Of a stretch of DNA of 64,000 bases, positions 18,885-28,584 are shown one piece after another (position 1 is the first letter of the stretch; each line of letters starts with the position of its first letter). The DNA is from an uncultured Flavobacteriales bacterium (lineage in GTDB: Bacteria; Bacteroidota; Bacteroidia; Flavobacteriales_G; Salibacteraceae). The notes beneath the pieces are model-generated. The model was given only the letters and a program-made list of their open reading frames with translations. It was not told the origin of the DNA and did no database searches. A program made the translations under genes and the position numbers. The stretch lies in the NCBI GenBank assembly GCA_913020435.1, contig CAJVZZ010000012.1, forward strand, positions 1-64,000. The letters are read 5' to 3'.

Positions 18885-19643
18885 TTATAAATAGGTTTTT
18901 CTGCCAAACAGAAAACTGATATAGACATTAAAAAATACATTGTATTGGCGATTAAACGCCATTTGTGGAATTGGATCAATAAATCCATCTAAAATCACTC
19001 CAGCCTCAATCGCCTTAATTTCATCCTCTTCAGGTGAAAATTCAAAATTCAAAGCAAATTTAGCCGACGCTCCTGGAACAATGGTACTACTTCCCACACC
19101 TGAACGCCAAGGCCCTTTTCCCGAAATTCGCTCGTATGAATGGATATATGGATTGTATTGTTCTGTACTTGGTGTAGGATTTTCATTGAGGTCGCCCACC
19201 TGAACTTCCACAAAAACAGGTTTCAGCCATCCTGCAGTAAGCGCAAGATTATAGACGCTACTAATTTGAACTCCACGAATAACCAACTTTTTGAATATTA
19301 CCTTTTGTTGACCAACGCCTGCTCTAATCTGATAAAAACTATTCAGCTTTCCATAGACAATATTAGATTCATCCTGTCCTTGATTAAAACTCTTTTGCTC
19401 TTTAACATGCTTGATATTAGAAATATCTATATTCCAAAAGTTTTTTTGAGTAGCCGTGACGAATTTTTCTTGCCTAAACTCACCACCAATGCCAGTCGTA
19501 TGGACCTTAAAACCAAGGTTCCAACTCTTTCTGTAAATATTTTTACCGAAATTAGTTGAACTACTATCTTGACAAATTCCTTCCGTTATGAAAACTGCAG
19601 AAATCAGCAAAACAATAAAGATATTTAGATTCTTAATTAACAT
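18885..19643 (-). CDS. Predicted outer-membrane protein, lipA neighbour
   Basis: The product has 252 residues with a signal peptide of about 24 residues (cut after EGICQ). The mature part shows alternating strand patterns and ends [19 protein letters not shown], a barrel-like C-terminus. It is probably an outer-membrane beta-barrel of unknown function. From memory, a protein of this type often sits next to lipA in Bacteroidota; this is not checked. The gene is two bases from lipA on the same strand, and its own -7 box lies 9 bases upstream. Confidence 0.6.
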   Translation of the reverse strand: MLIKNLNIFIVLLISAVFITEGICQDSSSTNFGKNIYRKSWNLGFKVHTTGIGGEFRQEKFVTATQKNFWNIDISNIKHVKEQKSFNQGQDESNIVYGKLNSFYQIRAGVGQQKVIFKKLVIRGVQISSVYNLALTAGWLKPVFVEVQVGDLNENPTPSTEQYNPYIHSYERISGKGPWRSGVGSSTIVPGASAKFALNFEFSPEEDEIKAIEAGVILDGFIDPIPQMAFNRQYNVFFNVYISFLFGRKTYL

Positions 19644-19651
19644 TGAATTAG

Positions 19652-19659
19652 CAAATATA
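19652..19659 (-). promoter_or_regulatory. -7 box (TATATTTG) for the 252-residue membrane protein and lipA
   Basis: The minus strand reads TATATTTG at 19659-19652, then C, with the ATG 9 bases later at 19643. The leader would be only a few bases. Confidence 0.5.
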
Positions 19660-19700
19660 CTTATATAAAAAGCTATTGATAACTATGGCAATTTGCAAAA

Positions 19701-19726
19701 AAAAAGGTTCTCGAGAGAACCTTTTT
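19701..19726 (-). terminator. Terminator after aconitase
   Basis: AAAAAGGTTCT and AGAACCTTTTT pair over 11 bases around CGAG. T-runs on both strands make it able to work both ways. It lies 19 bases beyond the aconitase stop codon. Confidence 0.85.
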
Positions 19727-19745
19727 CTTAAATTTTTATCTAAGA

Positions 19746-22007
19746 TTAAGCTCCTCTACTAATGAGATTTAATGCTGAACCTGCACGATACCAATCGATC
19801 TGCTGAGCATTGTAAGTGTGATTTACTTTAATTATATCCTTACCTCCATCAGCATGCACAACCTCTATTGTCAGTTGCTTTTCTGATGCAAAATCTTTTA
19901 GGTCAACAAAATTAAAAGTATCTGATTCTTGGATTTTATCGTAATCAGATTCTTGGTCGAATGTTAATCCTAACATTCCTTGCTTCTTCAGATTAGTTTC
20001 ATGAATTCTTGCAAACGATTTTACCAAAACAACTTTGACTCCTAAGTGCCTTGGCTCCATTGCAGCGTGTTCTCTAGAGGAACCCTCACCGTAGTTATGA
20101 TCTCCTACAACAATTGTTGAAACACCTGCAGCTTTGTATGCTCTTGCAGTTGCTGGAACCTCTCCCAGATCACCAGTTATCTGATTTTTAACAGAATTCA
20201 TTGCACCACCAAAAGCGTTTACAGCACCAATTAAGCAGTTATTAGAAATATTATCTAAATGCCCTCTATACCTTAACCAAGGCCCAGCCATTGAAATATG
20301 ATCAGTAGTGCATTTTCCGTGAGCTTTAATAAGCAAACGTACTCCAGTTAAATCACCGCCATCCCACTCTGCAAAAGGTGTCAATAATTGCAACCTCTCA
20401 GAGTCTTCTTTTACTACAACTTCTATCCCACTGCCGTTCGATGAGGGAGCTTGGTATCCATTGTCCTCAACATCAAATCCTTTTTCCGGCAATTCCCAAC
20501 CTGTTGGAGGGTCTAATTTCACTTCTTCACCAGCTTCGTTAGCCAATGTATCTGTAATTGGATTAAATCCTAAGTTCCCAGATATTGCAATTGCCGCTAC
20601 CATTTCTGGTGAAGTTACAAAGGCGTGCGTATTTGGGTTACCATCAGCACGTTTCGAGAAGTTTCTATTGAATGAATGTACAATCGTATTCTTCTTTTCT
20701 TTCTCAGCACCAGCTCTTGCCCACTGACCAATACAGGGACCACAAGCATTTGTAAATATAGTAGCATCTAGTTGCTCAAATGCATCTAAAATTCCATCTC
20801 GAGCAACAGTAAATCTTACTTGCTCAGAACCAGGGTTAATTCCAAATTCAGCTTTAATTTTAAGACCTTTTTCAACTGCTTGTTTTGCAATTGACGCTGC
20901 TCTTGATAAATCTTCATACGAGGAGTTTGTACAAGAACCAATTAATCCCCATTCAACTTTTGTTGGCCAATCGTTTGAAGCCGCCGCAGCTGCCATTTCA
21001 GAAACTGGTGTAGCCAAATCTGGTGTAAACGGACCATTCACATGTGGTTCCAGTTCCGATAAATTTATTTCAATAACCTGATCAAAGTATTGCTCAGGAT
21101 TAGCATAAACTTCATCGTCGCCTGTTAAGTGTTCTGCAACCTCATCAGCTAAAGTGACAACATCTGCTCTTCCAGTTGCACTTAAATATCTTCTCATTGA
21201 ATCATCGTAACCGAATGTTGAAGTAGTAGCTCCAATCTCAGCACCCATATTACAAATAGTACCTTTTCCTGTACATGAAATTGACTGAGCACCTTCACCG
21301 AAATATTCTACAATACAACCGGTACCACCTTTAACAGTCAATATACCTGCAACCTTCAGGATAACATCCTTAGGAGAGCTCCAGCCGCTTAATGTTCCAG
21401 TTAGCTTAATTCCTATCAATTTTGGAAATTTAAGTTCCCAAGGCATTCCTGCCATAACATCAACTGCATCTGCACCTCCAACTCCAATAGCCACCATTCC
21501 TAGTCCGCCTGCATTTACTGTGTGACTATCAGTACCTATCATCATTCCACCTGGAAATGCATAGTTTTCAAGTACCACTTGATGTATAATTCCAGCGCCT
21601 GGCTTCCAGAATCCTATTCCATATTTATTAGAAACCGAAGAAAGAAAATTGAAAACCTCGTTGTTTTTGTTTAAAGATTCTTGAAGATCTTTATCGGCAC
21701 CCATTCTAGCTTGAATAAGGTGATCTGCATGCACTGTCGAAGGCACAGAAGCTGAACTTTTGCCAGCTTGCATAAACTGCAACAAAGCCATCTGAGCCGT
21801 TGCATCCTGCATAGCTACTCTATCTGGCGCAAAATCAACATAGTTTTTTCCTCGGCCATATTCCGTTTCGGCTTTTCCGTCCCAAAGGTGCGTATACAGT
21901 ATTTTTTCAGAAAGCGTTAATGGTTTATTACGAATCTCTCGTGCTGCTTTTATCCTTTCAGGGTACCGTTGGTACACCTTTTTAATCATGTCCAAATCGA
22001 ATATCAT
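19746..22007 (-). CDS. acn: Aconitate hydratase
   Basis: This TCA-cycle enzyme interconverts citrate and isocitrate using a 4Fe-4S cluster. The product has 753 residues, like the mitochondrial-type aconitase of Bacteroidota and shorter than bacterial AcnA (about 890). Cluster ligands appear in [11 protein letters not shown] and [11 protein letters not shown]. The substrate loop [11 protein letters not shown] is near residue 160. The swivel domain carries [15 protein letters not shown]. The start could be the first ATG (MIFDLDM) or the Met at residue 7; I keep the longer form. It is a single gene followed by a strong terminator. Confidence 0.95.
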   Translation of the reverse strand: MIFDLDMIKKVYQRYPERIKAAREIRNKPLTLSEKILYTHLWDGKAETEYGRGKNYVDFAPDRVAMQDATAQMALLQFMQAGKSSASVPSTVHADHLIQARMGADKDLQESLNKNNEVFNFLSSVSNKYGIGFWKPGAGIIHQVVLENYAFPGGMMIGTDSHTVNAGGLGMVAIGVGGADAVDVMAGMPWELKFPKLIGIKLTGTLSGWSSPKDVILKVAGILTVKGGTGCIVEYFGEGAQSISCTGKGTICNMGAEIGATTSTFGYDDSMRRYLSATGRADVVTLADEVAEHLTGDDEVYANPEQYFDQVIEINLSELEPHVNGPFTPDLATPVSEMAAAAASNDWPTKVEWGLIGSCTNSSYEDLSRAASIAKQAVEKGLKIKAEFGINPGSEQVRFTVARDGILDAFEQLDATIFTNACGPCIGQWARAGAEKEKKNTIVHSFNRNFSKRADGNPNTHAFVTSPEMVAAIAISGNLGFNPITDTLANEAGEEVKLDPPTGWELPEKGFDVEDNGYQAPSSNGSGIEVVVKEDSERLQLLTPFAEWDGGDLTGVRLLIKAHGKCTTDHISMAGPWLRYRGHLDNISNNCLIGAVNAFGGAMNSVKNQITGDLGEVPATARAYKAAGVSTIVVGDHNYGEGSSREHAAMEPRHLGVKVVLVKSFARIHETNLKKQGMLGLTFDQESDYDKIQESDTFNFVDLKDFASEKQLTIEVVHADGGKDIIKVNHTYNAQQIDWYRAGSALNLISRGA

Positions 22008-22049
22008 AACTTTGAATTTCTAATTTTACATTGGCTACTTTTCCGTGTA

Positions 22050-22057
22050 GCGAAGGT
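22050..22057 (-). promoter_or_regulatory. Possible -7 box (TACCTTCG) for acn
   Basis: The minus strand reads TACCTTCG, one mismatch from TAnnTTTG, about 43 bases before the acn start. It would be back to back with the permease box at 22073-22080. Confidence 0.35.
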
Positions 22058-22072
22058 AAAAAATTATACCTA

Positions 22073-22080
22073 TAATTTTG
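22073..22080 (+). promoter_or_regulatory. -7 box (TAATTTTG) for the ABC permease
   Basis: TAATTTTG matches TAnnTTTG. Only 7 bases separate it from the TTG start at 22088, so the mRNA would be leaderless or nearly so. Confidence 0.45.
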
Positions 22081-22087
22081 TTATAAA

Positions 22088-23320
22088 TTGAGAAAACAAG
22101 TACTAAAAGAGAATATTTACGTGGCTCTTAATGCCATTAAAAGTCAGACACTTAGAACGGTTTTAACTGCAATGATCATTGCTATTGGAATTACTGCGCT
22201 CATCGGAATATTGACCGCAATTGACTCGATTAAAGCCTCCATCCAATCTGAGTTTACCAACATGGGAGCAAACACTTTTGTTATTCGTCAGTATCGCTCA
22301 AGGGCAAAAGTTAAAAACGAAGACAATGAGAAGAAACGCATCACCTATTTCGAGGCTCAAAAATTTAGAAATGAGTTTGATTCAGATGCGAAAGTCTCCG
22401 TTTTCTTGAGCGCATCATTCAATTCTACTGTAAAGTATAAGAGTGAAAAAACCAACCAGAACGTCAGTGTTATGGGTATTGATCACAACTACCTAAAAAC
22501 AGCTGGATATTCAGTTGAAAAAGGCAGAAACATGAGTAATACCGATTTTCAAAATAATCGGAGAGTTGCACTAATAGGAAGCGAAGTCAATAAAACTTTA
22601 TTTAAAAATGTTGACGCAATAGGTAGCGAGATCTCCATTGATGGAGTTCGCTACACGATTGCAGGAGTTTTAAAAGAAAAAGGAAGTAGCTCAGGAATGG
22701 GAGGCGACCGCCTAGTTTTGCTGCCACTTGGTGTCACGAGGCAATATTTCGGCAACCCAAATGAAACTTTCACTCTAAACGTGATGACCGAGCGTCCAGA
22801 ACAATTAATTCCAACCATTGATGATGCCACAGGTAAATTCAGACAAATCAGAAAAATTCCATTGTCTAAACCTGATGATTTCGAAATTCGCAGAAGCGAT
22901 AGTTTAGCAACAAAACTGATTGAGAATATTAGAAATGTGACTATAGCAGCTGGGATAATCGGAATGATCACATTATTAGGAGCGGCAATAGGATTAATGA
23001 ATATTATGCTGGTTTCAGTCACAGAAAGAACGCACGAAATAGGAGTTCGGAAGTCTTTAGGGGCTTCTCCTTCGGTGATAAAAACTCAATTTTTAACTGA
23101 GGCAGTTCTTATTTGCCAAATGGGTGGAGTTGCTGGAATTGTTTTTGGAATAATTATAGGAAATGTCACTTCGCTGCTAACAGGAGGTGCATTCATAATT
23201 CCTTGGTTGTGGATTTTCTCAGGGTTTAGCTTGTGTTTTGTGGTTGGAGTACTTTCTGGATATTACCCTTCGGTAAAAGCTTCGAAACTCGATCCTATTG
23301 AGGCTTTACGGTATGAATAA
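22088..23320 (+). CDS. MacB/FtsX-type ABC transporter permease
   Basis: The product has 410 residues and starts with TTG (no earlier or nearby ATG keeps the first helix). It has the MacB layout: one N-terminal membrane helix (near residues 22-42, TVLTAMIIAIGITALIGIL), a periplasmic domain of about 230 residues (MacB_PCD-like, with GRNMSNTDFQNNRRVALIG), then three C-terminal helices of the FtsX domain, with the signature TERTHEIGVRKSLGA and the ending SGYYPSVKASKLDPIEALRYE. No ATP-binding subunit or membrane-fusion gene is adjacent, so partners must be elsewhere. The stop codon abuts that of the convergent gene. Confidence 0.88.
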   Translation: MRKQVLKENIYVALNAIKSQTLRTVLTAMIIAIGITALIGILTAIDSIKASIQSEFTNMGANTFVIRQYRSRAKVKNEDNEKKRITYFEAQKFRNEFDSDAKVSVFLSASFNSTVKYKSEKTNQNVSVMGIDHNYLKTAGYSVEKGRNMSNTDFQNNRRVALIGSEVNKTLFKNVDAIGSEISIDGVRYTIAGVLKEKGSSSGMGGDRLVLLPLGVTRQYFGNPNETFTLNVMTERPEQLIPTIDDATGKFRQIRKIPLSKPDDFEIRRSDSLATKLIENIRNVTIAAGIIGMITLLGAAIGLMNIMLVSVTERTHEIGVRKSLGASPSVIKTQFLTEAVLICQMGGVAGIVFGIIIGNVTSLLTGGAFIIPWLWIFSGFSLCFVVGVLSGYYPSVKASKLDPIEALRYE

Positions 23321-24343
23321 CTAATAATTAAGTCGATATCCAACATACAACCTCGCTTGACCTCTAGTGTAACCAAACCTACCCTCTCCACTATTAAATT
23401 TAAACTGCCGATAGTTATATTCTGCTGAAAAACCACCGAAAAACTTCGGACCATTATATCCAAGGCCAAAACGAATACCAAACCTAGGAATGATATTAGT
23501 TTTTTTGTAAACCAACAAACCTTCAGCATTTTTCAACCTTGTATTTGCTAAAGCAAGACCAGGAGAAAGTGTAAGGTTTGTAAAAACATGCTCAAAAAGA
23601 ACCAAAGTGTAAGAGTAACCAATCAATGGAGCTAAACTTCTAAACCTTGCATCTTGAAAAAAATTAGATGAATTTGAAGAATTCGAGAAAAAATCTGGAG
23701 AAATCACAGAATCTGCGATTATCGCAAAGGAATTTAAGGAGCTTCCTAAAAAAAATGATCCAGCACTTTTCTTCTGCCATTCAGATTGAGCATAAACGGA
23801 CTGAAGCGAGAATTTTTCATAATTAAATACATAATAAACACTGCCCCCTAAACATCTACTCCGCATGTCTAATCGCTGTGGATATGGGTTGCCTAAAGTC
23901 CAATCTTTGTTAAACGATGCTGGATTAGACAAATAGTAACCATTATAAAACTGGATATTTAGGTCTGCATCAAATTTCTTCGTAAATACATGGCCCTGAA
24001 AGTCTAATCGAGTAGTTTTTCCATGCGTTGACTCTGGCCCACCCCTATCTAAACGAGCAAAAGAAATCCCTAACTTTAACCACCTGTATATGACTCCAAA
24101 CCCCAAATCAACGTCCACATTTGGCTTATATTTACTTTCAAAAGTATTTCCAACATCAGAAATTGCGAAACTATTGGTTCGATTTAGTGTAAAAAGCTTG
24201 AAAGAAATTTTCCCGCTTAAATCACCTATGTAAGATGAATCTTGCATGTAGCTTTTCTTGAACAACGAGTCAGGTACAGCTGAACTGGCGAATCCTGAGA
24301 CCGAGATTCCAATAACAAAAAGTATAAATAAAGACCGAATCAT
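23321..24343 (-). CDS. DUF4421-like outer-membrane protein
   Basis: The product has 340 residues with a signal peptide of about 20 residues. The sequence is rich in aromatic and Gly residues in alternating patterns through to a C-terminal GQARLYVGYRLNY, as in a beta-barrel. The layout (early SFKLFTLNRTNSFAI, then LGFGVIYRWLKLGISFA) resembles the Bacteroidota DUF4421 family; this is from memory of the pattern. Function is unknown. It abuts the permease gene tail to tail. A TATATTTG box lies 10 bases before its start. Confidence 0.6.
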   Translation of the reverse strand: MIRSLFILFVIGISVSGFASSAVPDSLFKKSYMQDSSYIGDLSGKISFKLFTLNRTNSFAISDVGNTFESKYKPNVDVDLGFGVIYRWLKLGISFARLDRGGPESTHGKTTRLDFQGHVFTKKFDADLNIQFYNGYYLSNPASFNKDWTLGNPYPQRLDMRSRCLGGSVYYVFNYEKFSLQSVYAQSEWQKKSAGSFFLGSSLNSFAIIADSVISPDFFSNSSNSSNFFQDARFRSLAPLIGYSYTLVLFEHVFTNLTLSPGLALANTRLKNAEGLLVYKKTNIIPRFGIRFGLGYNGPKFFGGFSAEYNYRQFKFNSGEGRFGYTRGQARLYVGYRLNY

Positions 24344-24353
24344 AACATATTTA

Positions 24354-24361
24354 CAAATATA
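24354..24361 (-). promoter_or_regulatory. -7 box (TATATTTG) for the DUF4421-like gene
   Basis: The minus strand reads TATATTTG at 24361-24354, 10 bases before the ATG at 24343. It sits between that gene and the dnaK terminator, so it marks an independent unit. Confidence 0.5.
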
Positions 24362-24377
24362 GAAGTAGATCTCAAAT

Positions 24378-24408
24378 AAAAAAGAGCCGGCATAACCGGC
24401 TCTTTTTT
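24378..24408 (-). terminator. dnaK terminator
   Basis: AAAAAAGAGCCGG and CCGGCTCTTTTTT form a 13-base perfect stem with a CATAA loop, 22 bases after the dnaK stop codon. It is symmetric and could work on both strands. Confidence 0.88.
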
Positions 24409-24430
24409 GACTAGTAATATGTAGCGACTT

Positions 24431-26338
24431 TTATTTTACTTCTTCAAAATCAACATCAGTAACCTCATCCTCAGCTTTTGCGTCTGAACCTTCTTGCGAA
24501 GCATCAGCACCGGGCTGTCCTTGCGCACCGCCTTCAGCAGCCTGTGCAGCATACATTTCTTCTGATGCAGCTTGAAATGCAGTGTTCAGTGTTTCCATTG
24601 CAGCATCAATTGCTTCAATATTTTCTGATTTATGAACTTCTTTCAACTCGTTTAATGCAGTTTCAATAGGCTCTTTCTTTTCAGCAGGAATTTTATCACC
24701 GTACTCCTTCAATTGTTTTTCCGTTTGGAAAATTAAATTGTCAGCAGCATTTAACTTATCAACTTTTTCTTTCGCTTTGTTGTCAGCTTCAGCATTTGCT
24801 TCTGCTTCTTCTTTCATTTTTTCAATTTCTGCGTCAGACAAACCACTAGAAGCTTCAATTCTAATTGACTGTTCTTTTCCTGTTGCTTTATCTTTTGCGG
24901 AAACATTTAAAATTCCGTTAGCATCAATATCAAATGTTACTTCAATTTGAGGTGTTCCTCTTTGTGCTGGTGGAATATCAGAAAGGTGAAATCTTCCAAT
25001 TGTTCTGTTATCCTTCGCCATTGGACGCTCTCCTTGCAAAACATGAATCTCAACCGAAGGCTGATTATCCGAAGCAGTAGAGAAAGTCTCTGATTTTTTT
25101 GTTGGAATAGTAGTATTCGATTCTATTAATCGAGTACTTACACCACCCATTGTTTCGATACCCAAAGAAAGAGGAGTAACGTCTAATAAAAGAACATCTT
25201 TTACTTCTCCAGTCATAACACCACCTTGAATCGCCGCTCCTAAAGCAACTACTTCATCAGGGTTAACACCTTTACTTGGCTCTTTTCCAAAGAATGCTTT
25301 TACAGCATCTTGAACTGCTGGGATTCTAGTAGAACCACCTACCAAAATAACTTCATCAATATCTGCTGGGGTCATATCAGCATTTTTCAATGCAGACCTA
25401 CAAGGCTCAATTGTTCTTTTAATCAGCTCATCTGCTAATTGCTCAAATTTTGCTCTAGATAAAGATCTTACCAAGTGTTTTGGCACACCGTCAACTGGCA
25501 TTATGTATGGCAAGTTAATTTCGGTGGAAGTAGTTGAAGACAATTCAATTTTAGCTTTTTCAGCAGCTTCTTTCAAACGCTGCAATGCCATTGGATCTTT
25601 AGATACATCTAATCCGTTCTCATCCTTAAATTCGGCAACTAACCAGTCGATGATTACATGATCAAAATCATCACCACCAAGGTGTGTGTCTCCGTCGGTA
25701 GACTTCACTTCAAAAACTCCGTCACCCAATTCTAATATGGATACATCATGGGTTCCACCACCGCAGTCAAAAACTGCAATTTTAATATCTTGACCTTTCT
25801 TGTCCATGCCATAAGCAAGTGACGCAGCCGTTGGTTCGTTAATAATTCGTTTAACTGTAAGACCCGCAATTTCGCCGGCTTCTTTTGTTGCTTGTCTTTG
25901 GCTATCGTTGAAATAAGCAGGAACCGTTATTACCGCTTCAGTAACTTCATGTCCAAGATAATCTTCTGCTGTTTTCTTCATTTTCTGAAGAACCATTGCA
26001 GATATTTCTTGAGGAGTAAAAAGACGATCGTCGATTTTTACTTTTGGTAATACGCCATCTTTTTCAATTTTGTAAGAAACTCTTTTTATTTCGCTTGAAA
26101 TTTCAGCAAACGTATGGCCCATAAAACGCTTAATCGAATTAACCGTTTTGGTAGGATTTGTAATAGCCTGACGTTTTGCAGGATCGCCTACTTTTCTTTC
26201 ACCACCTTCAATAAATGCAACAATTGAAGGGGTTGTTCTTTTTCCTTCACTATTTGGGATTACCACAGGCTCGTTACCTTCCATAACGGCAACGCACGAG
26301 TTGGTAGTTCCTAAATCAATTCCAATAATTTTTCCCAT
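24431..26338 (-). CDS. dnaK: Molecular chaperone DnaK (Hsp70)
   Basis: This is the ATP-driven Hsp70 chaperone. The product has 635 residues. The N-terminal ATPase opens with [21 protein letters not shown], with phosphate loops [16 protein letters not shown] and [14 protein letters not shown]. The linker [16 protein letters not shown] leads to the substrate domain. The C-terminal lid ends in a low-complexity acidic tail finishing [11 protein letters not shown], typical of DnaK. The phosphate-2 motif has Cys and His (DCGGGTHD) where many have DLGGGTFD; this Cys/His form also occurs in Bacteroidota. No dnaJ or grpE is adjacent, and no CIRCE-like inverted repeat is seen upstream. Confidence 0.98.
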   Translation of the reverse strand: MGKIIGIDLGTTNSCVAVMEGNEPVVIPNSEGKRTTPSIVAFIEGGERKVGDPAKRQAITNPTKTVNSIKRFMGHTFAEISSEIKRVSYKIEKDGVLPKVKIDDRLFTPQEISAMVLQKMKKTAEDYLGHEVTEAVITVPAYFNDSQRQATKEAGEIAGLTVKRIINEPTAASLAYGMDKKGQDIKIAVFDCGGGTHDVSILELGDGVFEVKSTDGDTHLGGDDFDHVIIDWLVAEFKDENGLDVSKDPMALQRLKEAAEKAKIELSSTTSTEINLPYIMPVDGVPKHLVRSLSRAKFEQLADELIKRTIEPCRSALKNADMTPADIDEVILVGGSTRIPAVQDAVKAFFGKEPSKGVNPDEVVALGAAIQGGVMTGEVKDVLLLDVTPLSLGIETMGGVSTRLIESNTTIPTKKSETFSTASDNQPSVEIHVLQGERPMAKDNRTIGRFHLSDIPPAQRGTPQIEVTFDIDANGILNVSAKDKATGKEQSIRIEASSGLSDAEIEKMKEEAEANAEADNKAKEKVDKLNAADNLIFQTEKQLKEYGDKIPAEKKEPIETALNELKEVHKSENIEAIDAAMETLNTAFQAASEEMYAAQAAEGGAQGQPGADASQEGSDAKAEDEVTDVDFEEVK

Positions 26339-26462
26339 GACTTAATTTTGTAATTCGTTTTATAATCTTATTTGAACCCAATAGACAAGCAGTATGCCAT
26401 TAGAATTTAAAGGCCTTCTAGCTGACAAAGCTTCTAACTATTTAAGAAAAAAAAGAAATTAG

Positions 26463-26475
26463 TGACAGCTTGTCA
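26463..26475 (-). terminator. Weak hairpin after the DUF4249-like lipoprotein gene
   Basis: TGACA and TGTCA arms around a 3-base centre lie 2 bases beyond the stop codon. On the minus strand a T-rich run follows 6-7 bases later. The stem is short, so this is a tentative call. Confidence 0.35.
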
Positions 26476-26476
26476 G

Positions 26477-27628
26477 TTATTGGCAAGCCGATGGAAATTT
26501 ATGTGATGGGTCAGAGCAAAATGCCTTAGCTCCCGTCAGACCGAGCAGAACTCCTGTTGCCAATTCATCATCTGATGCACTGCTTAACAAAAATTCTACG
26601 GGCAGGAATCCATGCGCAATTAATTGCTCATTCATGGTTATTACTTGCCTTCCAGCTAGAACTCCAAATCCATTTACAACATTGGTATATTCTGGTCTAT
26701 CTTGGGCTATACCCTCTCCAGAGTTTTTAACTTGTCGATAATAAAATAAATCTTCAGAAACAGCAATCATCTTAAAGTCTATTGGTCCCGATTTTCGATA
26801 CAACAAGTTTGGCGTTTCTGAAGCATCCGGAATTACAGCTGCTATTCTTTCATAAAAGCCTCTCCCCGAAAATTTCACATCAGTTGGTTTAGGATTTTGC
26901 GAATCATTAAAGACTTTTTCACCCAATTCGAACTCTATAGTTTTTTCTACTTCTTCTGTGGCTCCCAAATAAACTTCATAATAAGTGAAAATCATTTTTA
27001 AGCTTCCGACCTTCGTTCCATTAGGATATGTTAAATCAAATTCTAAATCGCTTACATTAACTCCGTTAATAAGAGAAACCGCTCTATTAGCGCGCGAACG
27101 AAACCCATTAGCAGAACTAAGAAAAAATGGCGCATTAAGACTCTCTTTTACTATACTAAAATTACCTCCGATTTCCTTACCGTCGACCGTCCCTTCTAAT
27201 CTGAAATCAGATTCTGAGTTAAAGTACATAGCATCATCAGGATTGTTCTTTGTTGGATAAACATGATAAAGAATTTGATCAGGTCCAAAAAATTCGCCCA
27301 ATTCCTTATTACTAACTTCTGTTCTTATTAAATTCATTCGACGCCGTTCTTCACCAAAAAGTGACTCAACAAGAACCAAGTCTACGTCTCTAAAATAGTT
27401 AGAATCTGGATTTTTGGCATATGCTTGAGGATTACCTACACCCGAAAAAGATTTTGTTATTCTAAAAACCTGAACAGAATCGTATGGGTTTATAACGCCA
27501 TAAACTATAGCCTGCGCGTCATATTCGGCATTAACCTGAAGATCATTTTTACAACCTAAAAAGAAAGCTACGATGGTCAATAATGACAGTGCTTTAATAA
27601 AAACCGAATTGTAATTTTTTGTGTTCAT
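26477..27628 (-). CDS. Lipoprotein, possibly DUF4249-like
   Basis: The product has 383 residues. The signal ends in a lipobox at Cys26 (FFLGC), so it is lipid-anchored. It opens with an immunoglobulin-like strand pattern (QAIVYGVINPYDSVQVFRITKSF) like that of Bacteroidota DUF4249 proteins, which are often near TonB receptors, but there is no receptor here. The C-terminus ends with a Cys-containing stretch (GAKAFCSDPSHKFPSACQ) that may form a disulfide. Function is unknown. A TATCTTTG box lies about 49 bases upstream on the minus strand, inside an inverted repeat shared with the panB leader. Confidence 0.55.
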   Translation of the reverse strand: MNTKNYNSVFIKALSLLTIVAFFLGCKNDLQVNAEYDAQAIVYGVINPYDSVQVFRITKSFSGVGNPQAYAKNPDSNYFRDVDLVLVESLFGEERRRMNLIRTEVSNKELGEFFGPDQILYHVYPTKNNPDDAMYFNSESDFRLEGTVDGKEIGGNFSIVKESLNAPFFLSSANGFRSRANRAVSLINGVNVSDLEFDLTYPNGTKVGSLKMIFTYYEVYLGATEEVEKTIEFELGEKVFNDSQNPKPTDVKFSGRGFYERIAAVIPDASETPNLLYRKSGPIDFKMIAVSEDLFYYRQVKNSGEGIAQDRPEYTNVVNGFGVLAGRQVITMNEQLIAHGFLPVEFLLSSASDDELATGVLLGLTGAKAFCSDPSHKFPSACQ

Positions 27629-27647
27629 TCAAGACTTTATAGTAAAT

Positions 27648-27655
27648 TATATTTG
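27648..27655 (+). promoter_or_regulatory. -7 box (TATATTTG) for panB
   Basis: TATATTTG followed by CACC is a full TAnnTTTG match. The panB start lies 95 bases downstream, the longest leader I see in the window, and the leader contains an inverted repeat. Confidence 0.5.
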
Positions 27656-27667
27656 CACCTTTTAATT

Positions 27668-27698
27668 GCAAGCCAGCAAAGATAATAATTTGGCTTGC
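27668..27698. repeat. Inverted repeat in the panB leader and divergent promoter
   Basis: GCAAGCCA (27668-27675) and TGGCTTGC (27691-27698) are perfect 8-base arms 15 bases apart. The spacer holds a minus-strand TATCTTTG box (27684-27677) for the divergent lipoprotein gene. On the plus strand it would fold as a hairpin in the panB leader. It could be an operator, an RNA structure, or both. Confidence 0.45.
27677..27684 (-). promoter_or_regulatory. -7 box (TATCTTTG) for the DUF4249-like lipoprotein
   Basis: The minus strand reads TATCTTTG at 27684-27677, a full TAnnTTTG match lying between the arms of an inverted repeat. The leader to the ATG at 27628 is about 43 bases. Confidence 0.45.
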
Positions 27699-27750
27699 CT
27701 TTGAAATAAGATTTTATAAATGGACAATATGCGCCTACAAATGGTAAATT

Positions 27751-28584
27751 ATGAGTACTCAAATTAATAAAACAGTAAGTTCTAAAGCAAAAAAGGTGAC
27801 CACTCATGTTCTTCTTGAAATGAAAGAAAAAGGAGAAAAGATTGCAATGCTTACTGCATATGATTTTTCTATGGCTCGCTTAATTGACCAAGCAGGAATT
27901 GACGTCATTTTAGTAGGTGATTCTGCTTCAAATGTTATGGCTGGTCACGAAACTACGCTTCCTATTACATTAGACCAGATGATATATCATGCAGCATCGG
28001 TAATTCGGGGCATAACAAGTTCTTTGGTTGTGGTGGATTTACCCTTTGGTACTTACCAAGGGAATAGCAAGGAAGCTCTAAATTCTTCTATTAGAATAAT
28101 GAAAGAATCTGGAGCACATGCCGTTAAAATGGAAGGTGGTAGTGAAATAATGGAATCAGTTCAAAGGATTTTTTCTGCAGGAATTCCTGTTATGGGTCAC
28201 CTCGGACTTATGCCACAAAGTATCTATAAATATGGCACTTATGTAGTAAGGGCTAAGGAATCAGAGGAAGCAGATAAATTGATTGAAGATGCTATTAAAT
28301 TAGAAGCAGCAGGTTGTTTTGCCATTGTTTTGGAAAAGATACCTGCTACTTTAGCAGAAAAAGTTGCAAAAACAGTTCGAATTCCGGTGATCGGAATTGG
28401 CGCTGGTGGTGAAGTTGATGGTCAAGTTTTAGTACTTCATGATATGTTAGGCATTACTCAAGAGTTTTCTCCAAGATTCTTAAGACGCTATGGAAACCTT
28501 GCTGATCAAATAAAAAGTGGCGTATCGGCATACATTGAAGATGTAAAGCGGTCCGATTTTCCCAACAAAAATGAACAGTACTGA
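27751..28584 (+). CDS. panB: 3-methyl-2-oxobutanoate hydroxymethyltransferase
   Basis: This enzyme makes ketopantoate from 2-oxoisovalerate and methylene-tetrahydrofolate, the first committed step to pantothenate. The product has 277 residues. Family motifs are [34 protein letters not shown], the metal-binding [22 protein letters not shown] and the catalytic Glu in FAIVLEKIP, then IGIGAG and HDMLGI near the end. A short basic extension of about 20 residues precedes the domain. The stop codon overlaps the next start by one base (TGATG), so panB and the RluA-family gene are translationally coupled. Confidence 0.97.
   Translation: MSTQINKTVSSKAKKVTTHVLLEMKEKGEKIAMLTAYDFSMARLIDQAGIDVILVGDSASNVMAGHETTLPITLDQMIYHAASVIRGITSSLVVVDLPFGTYQGNSKEALNSSIRIMKESGAHAVKMEGGSEIMESVQRIFSAGIPVMGHLGLMPQSIYKYGTYVVRAKESEEADKLIEDAIKLEAAGCFAIVLEKIPATLAEKVAKTVRIPVIGIGAGGEVDGQVLVLHDMLGITQEFSPRFLRRYGNLADQIKSGVSAYIEDVKRSDFPNKNEQY

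Noticed and set aside
26426-26433. Possible dnaK -7 box on the minus strand (AAGCTTTG)
   Set aside because: The first base departs from TAnnTTTG, no -33 element is seen and the leader would be about 80 bases; too weak to list as a feature.
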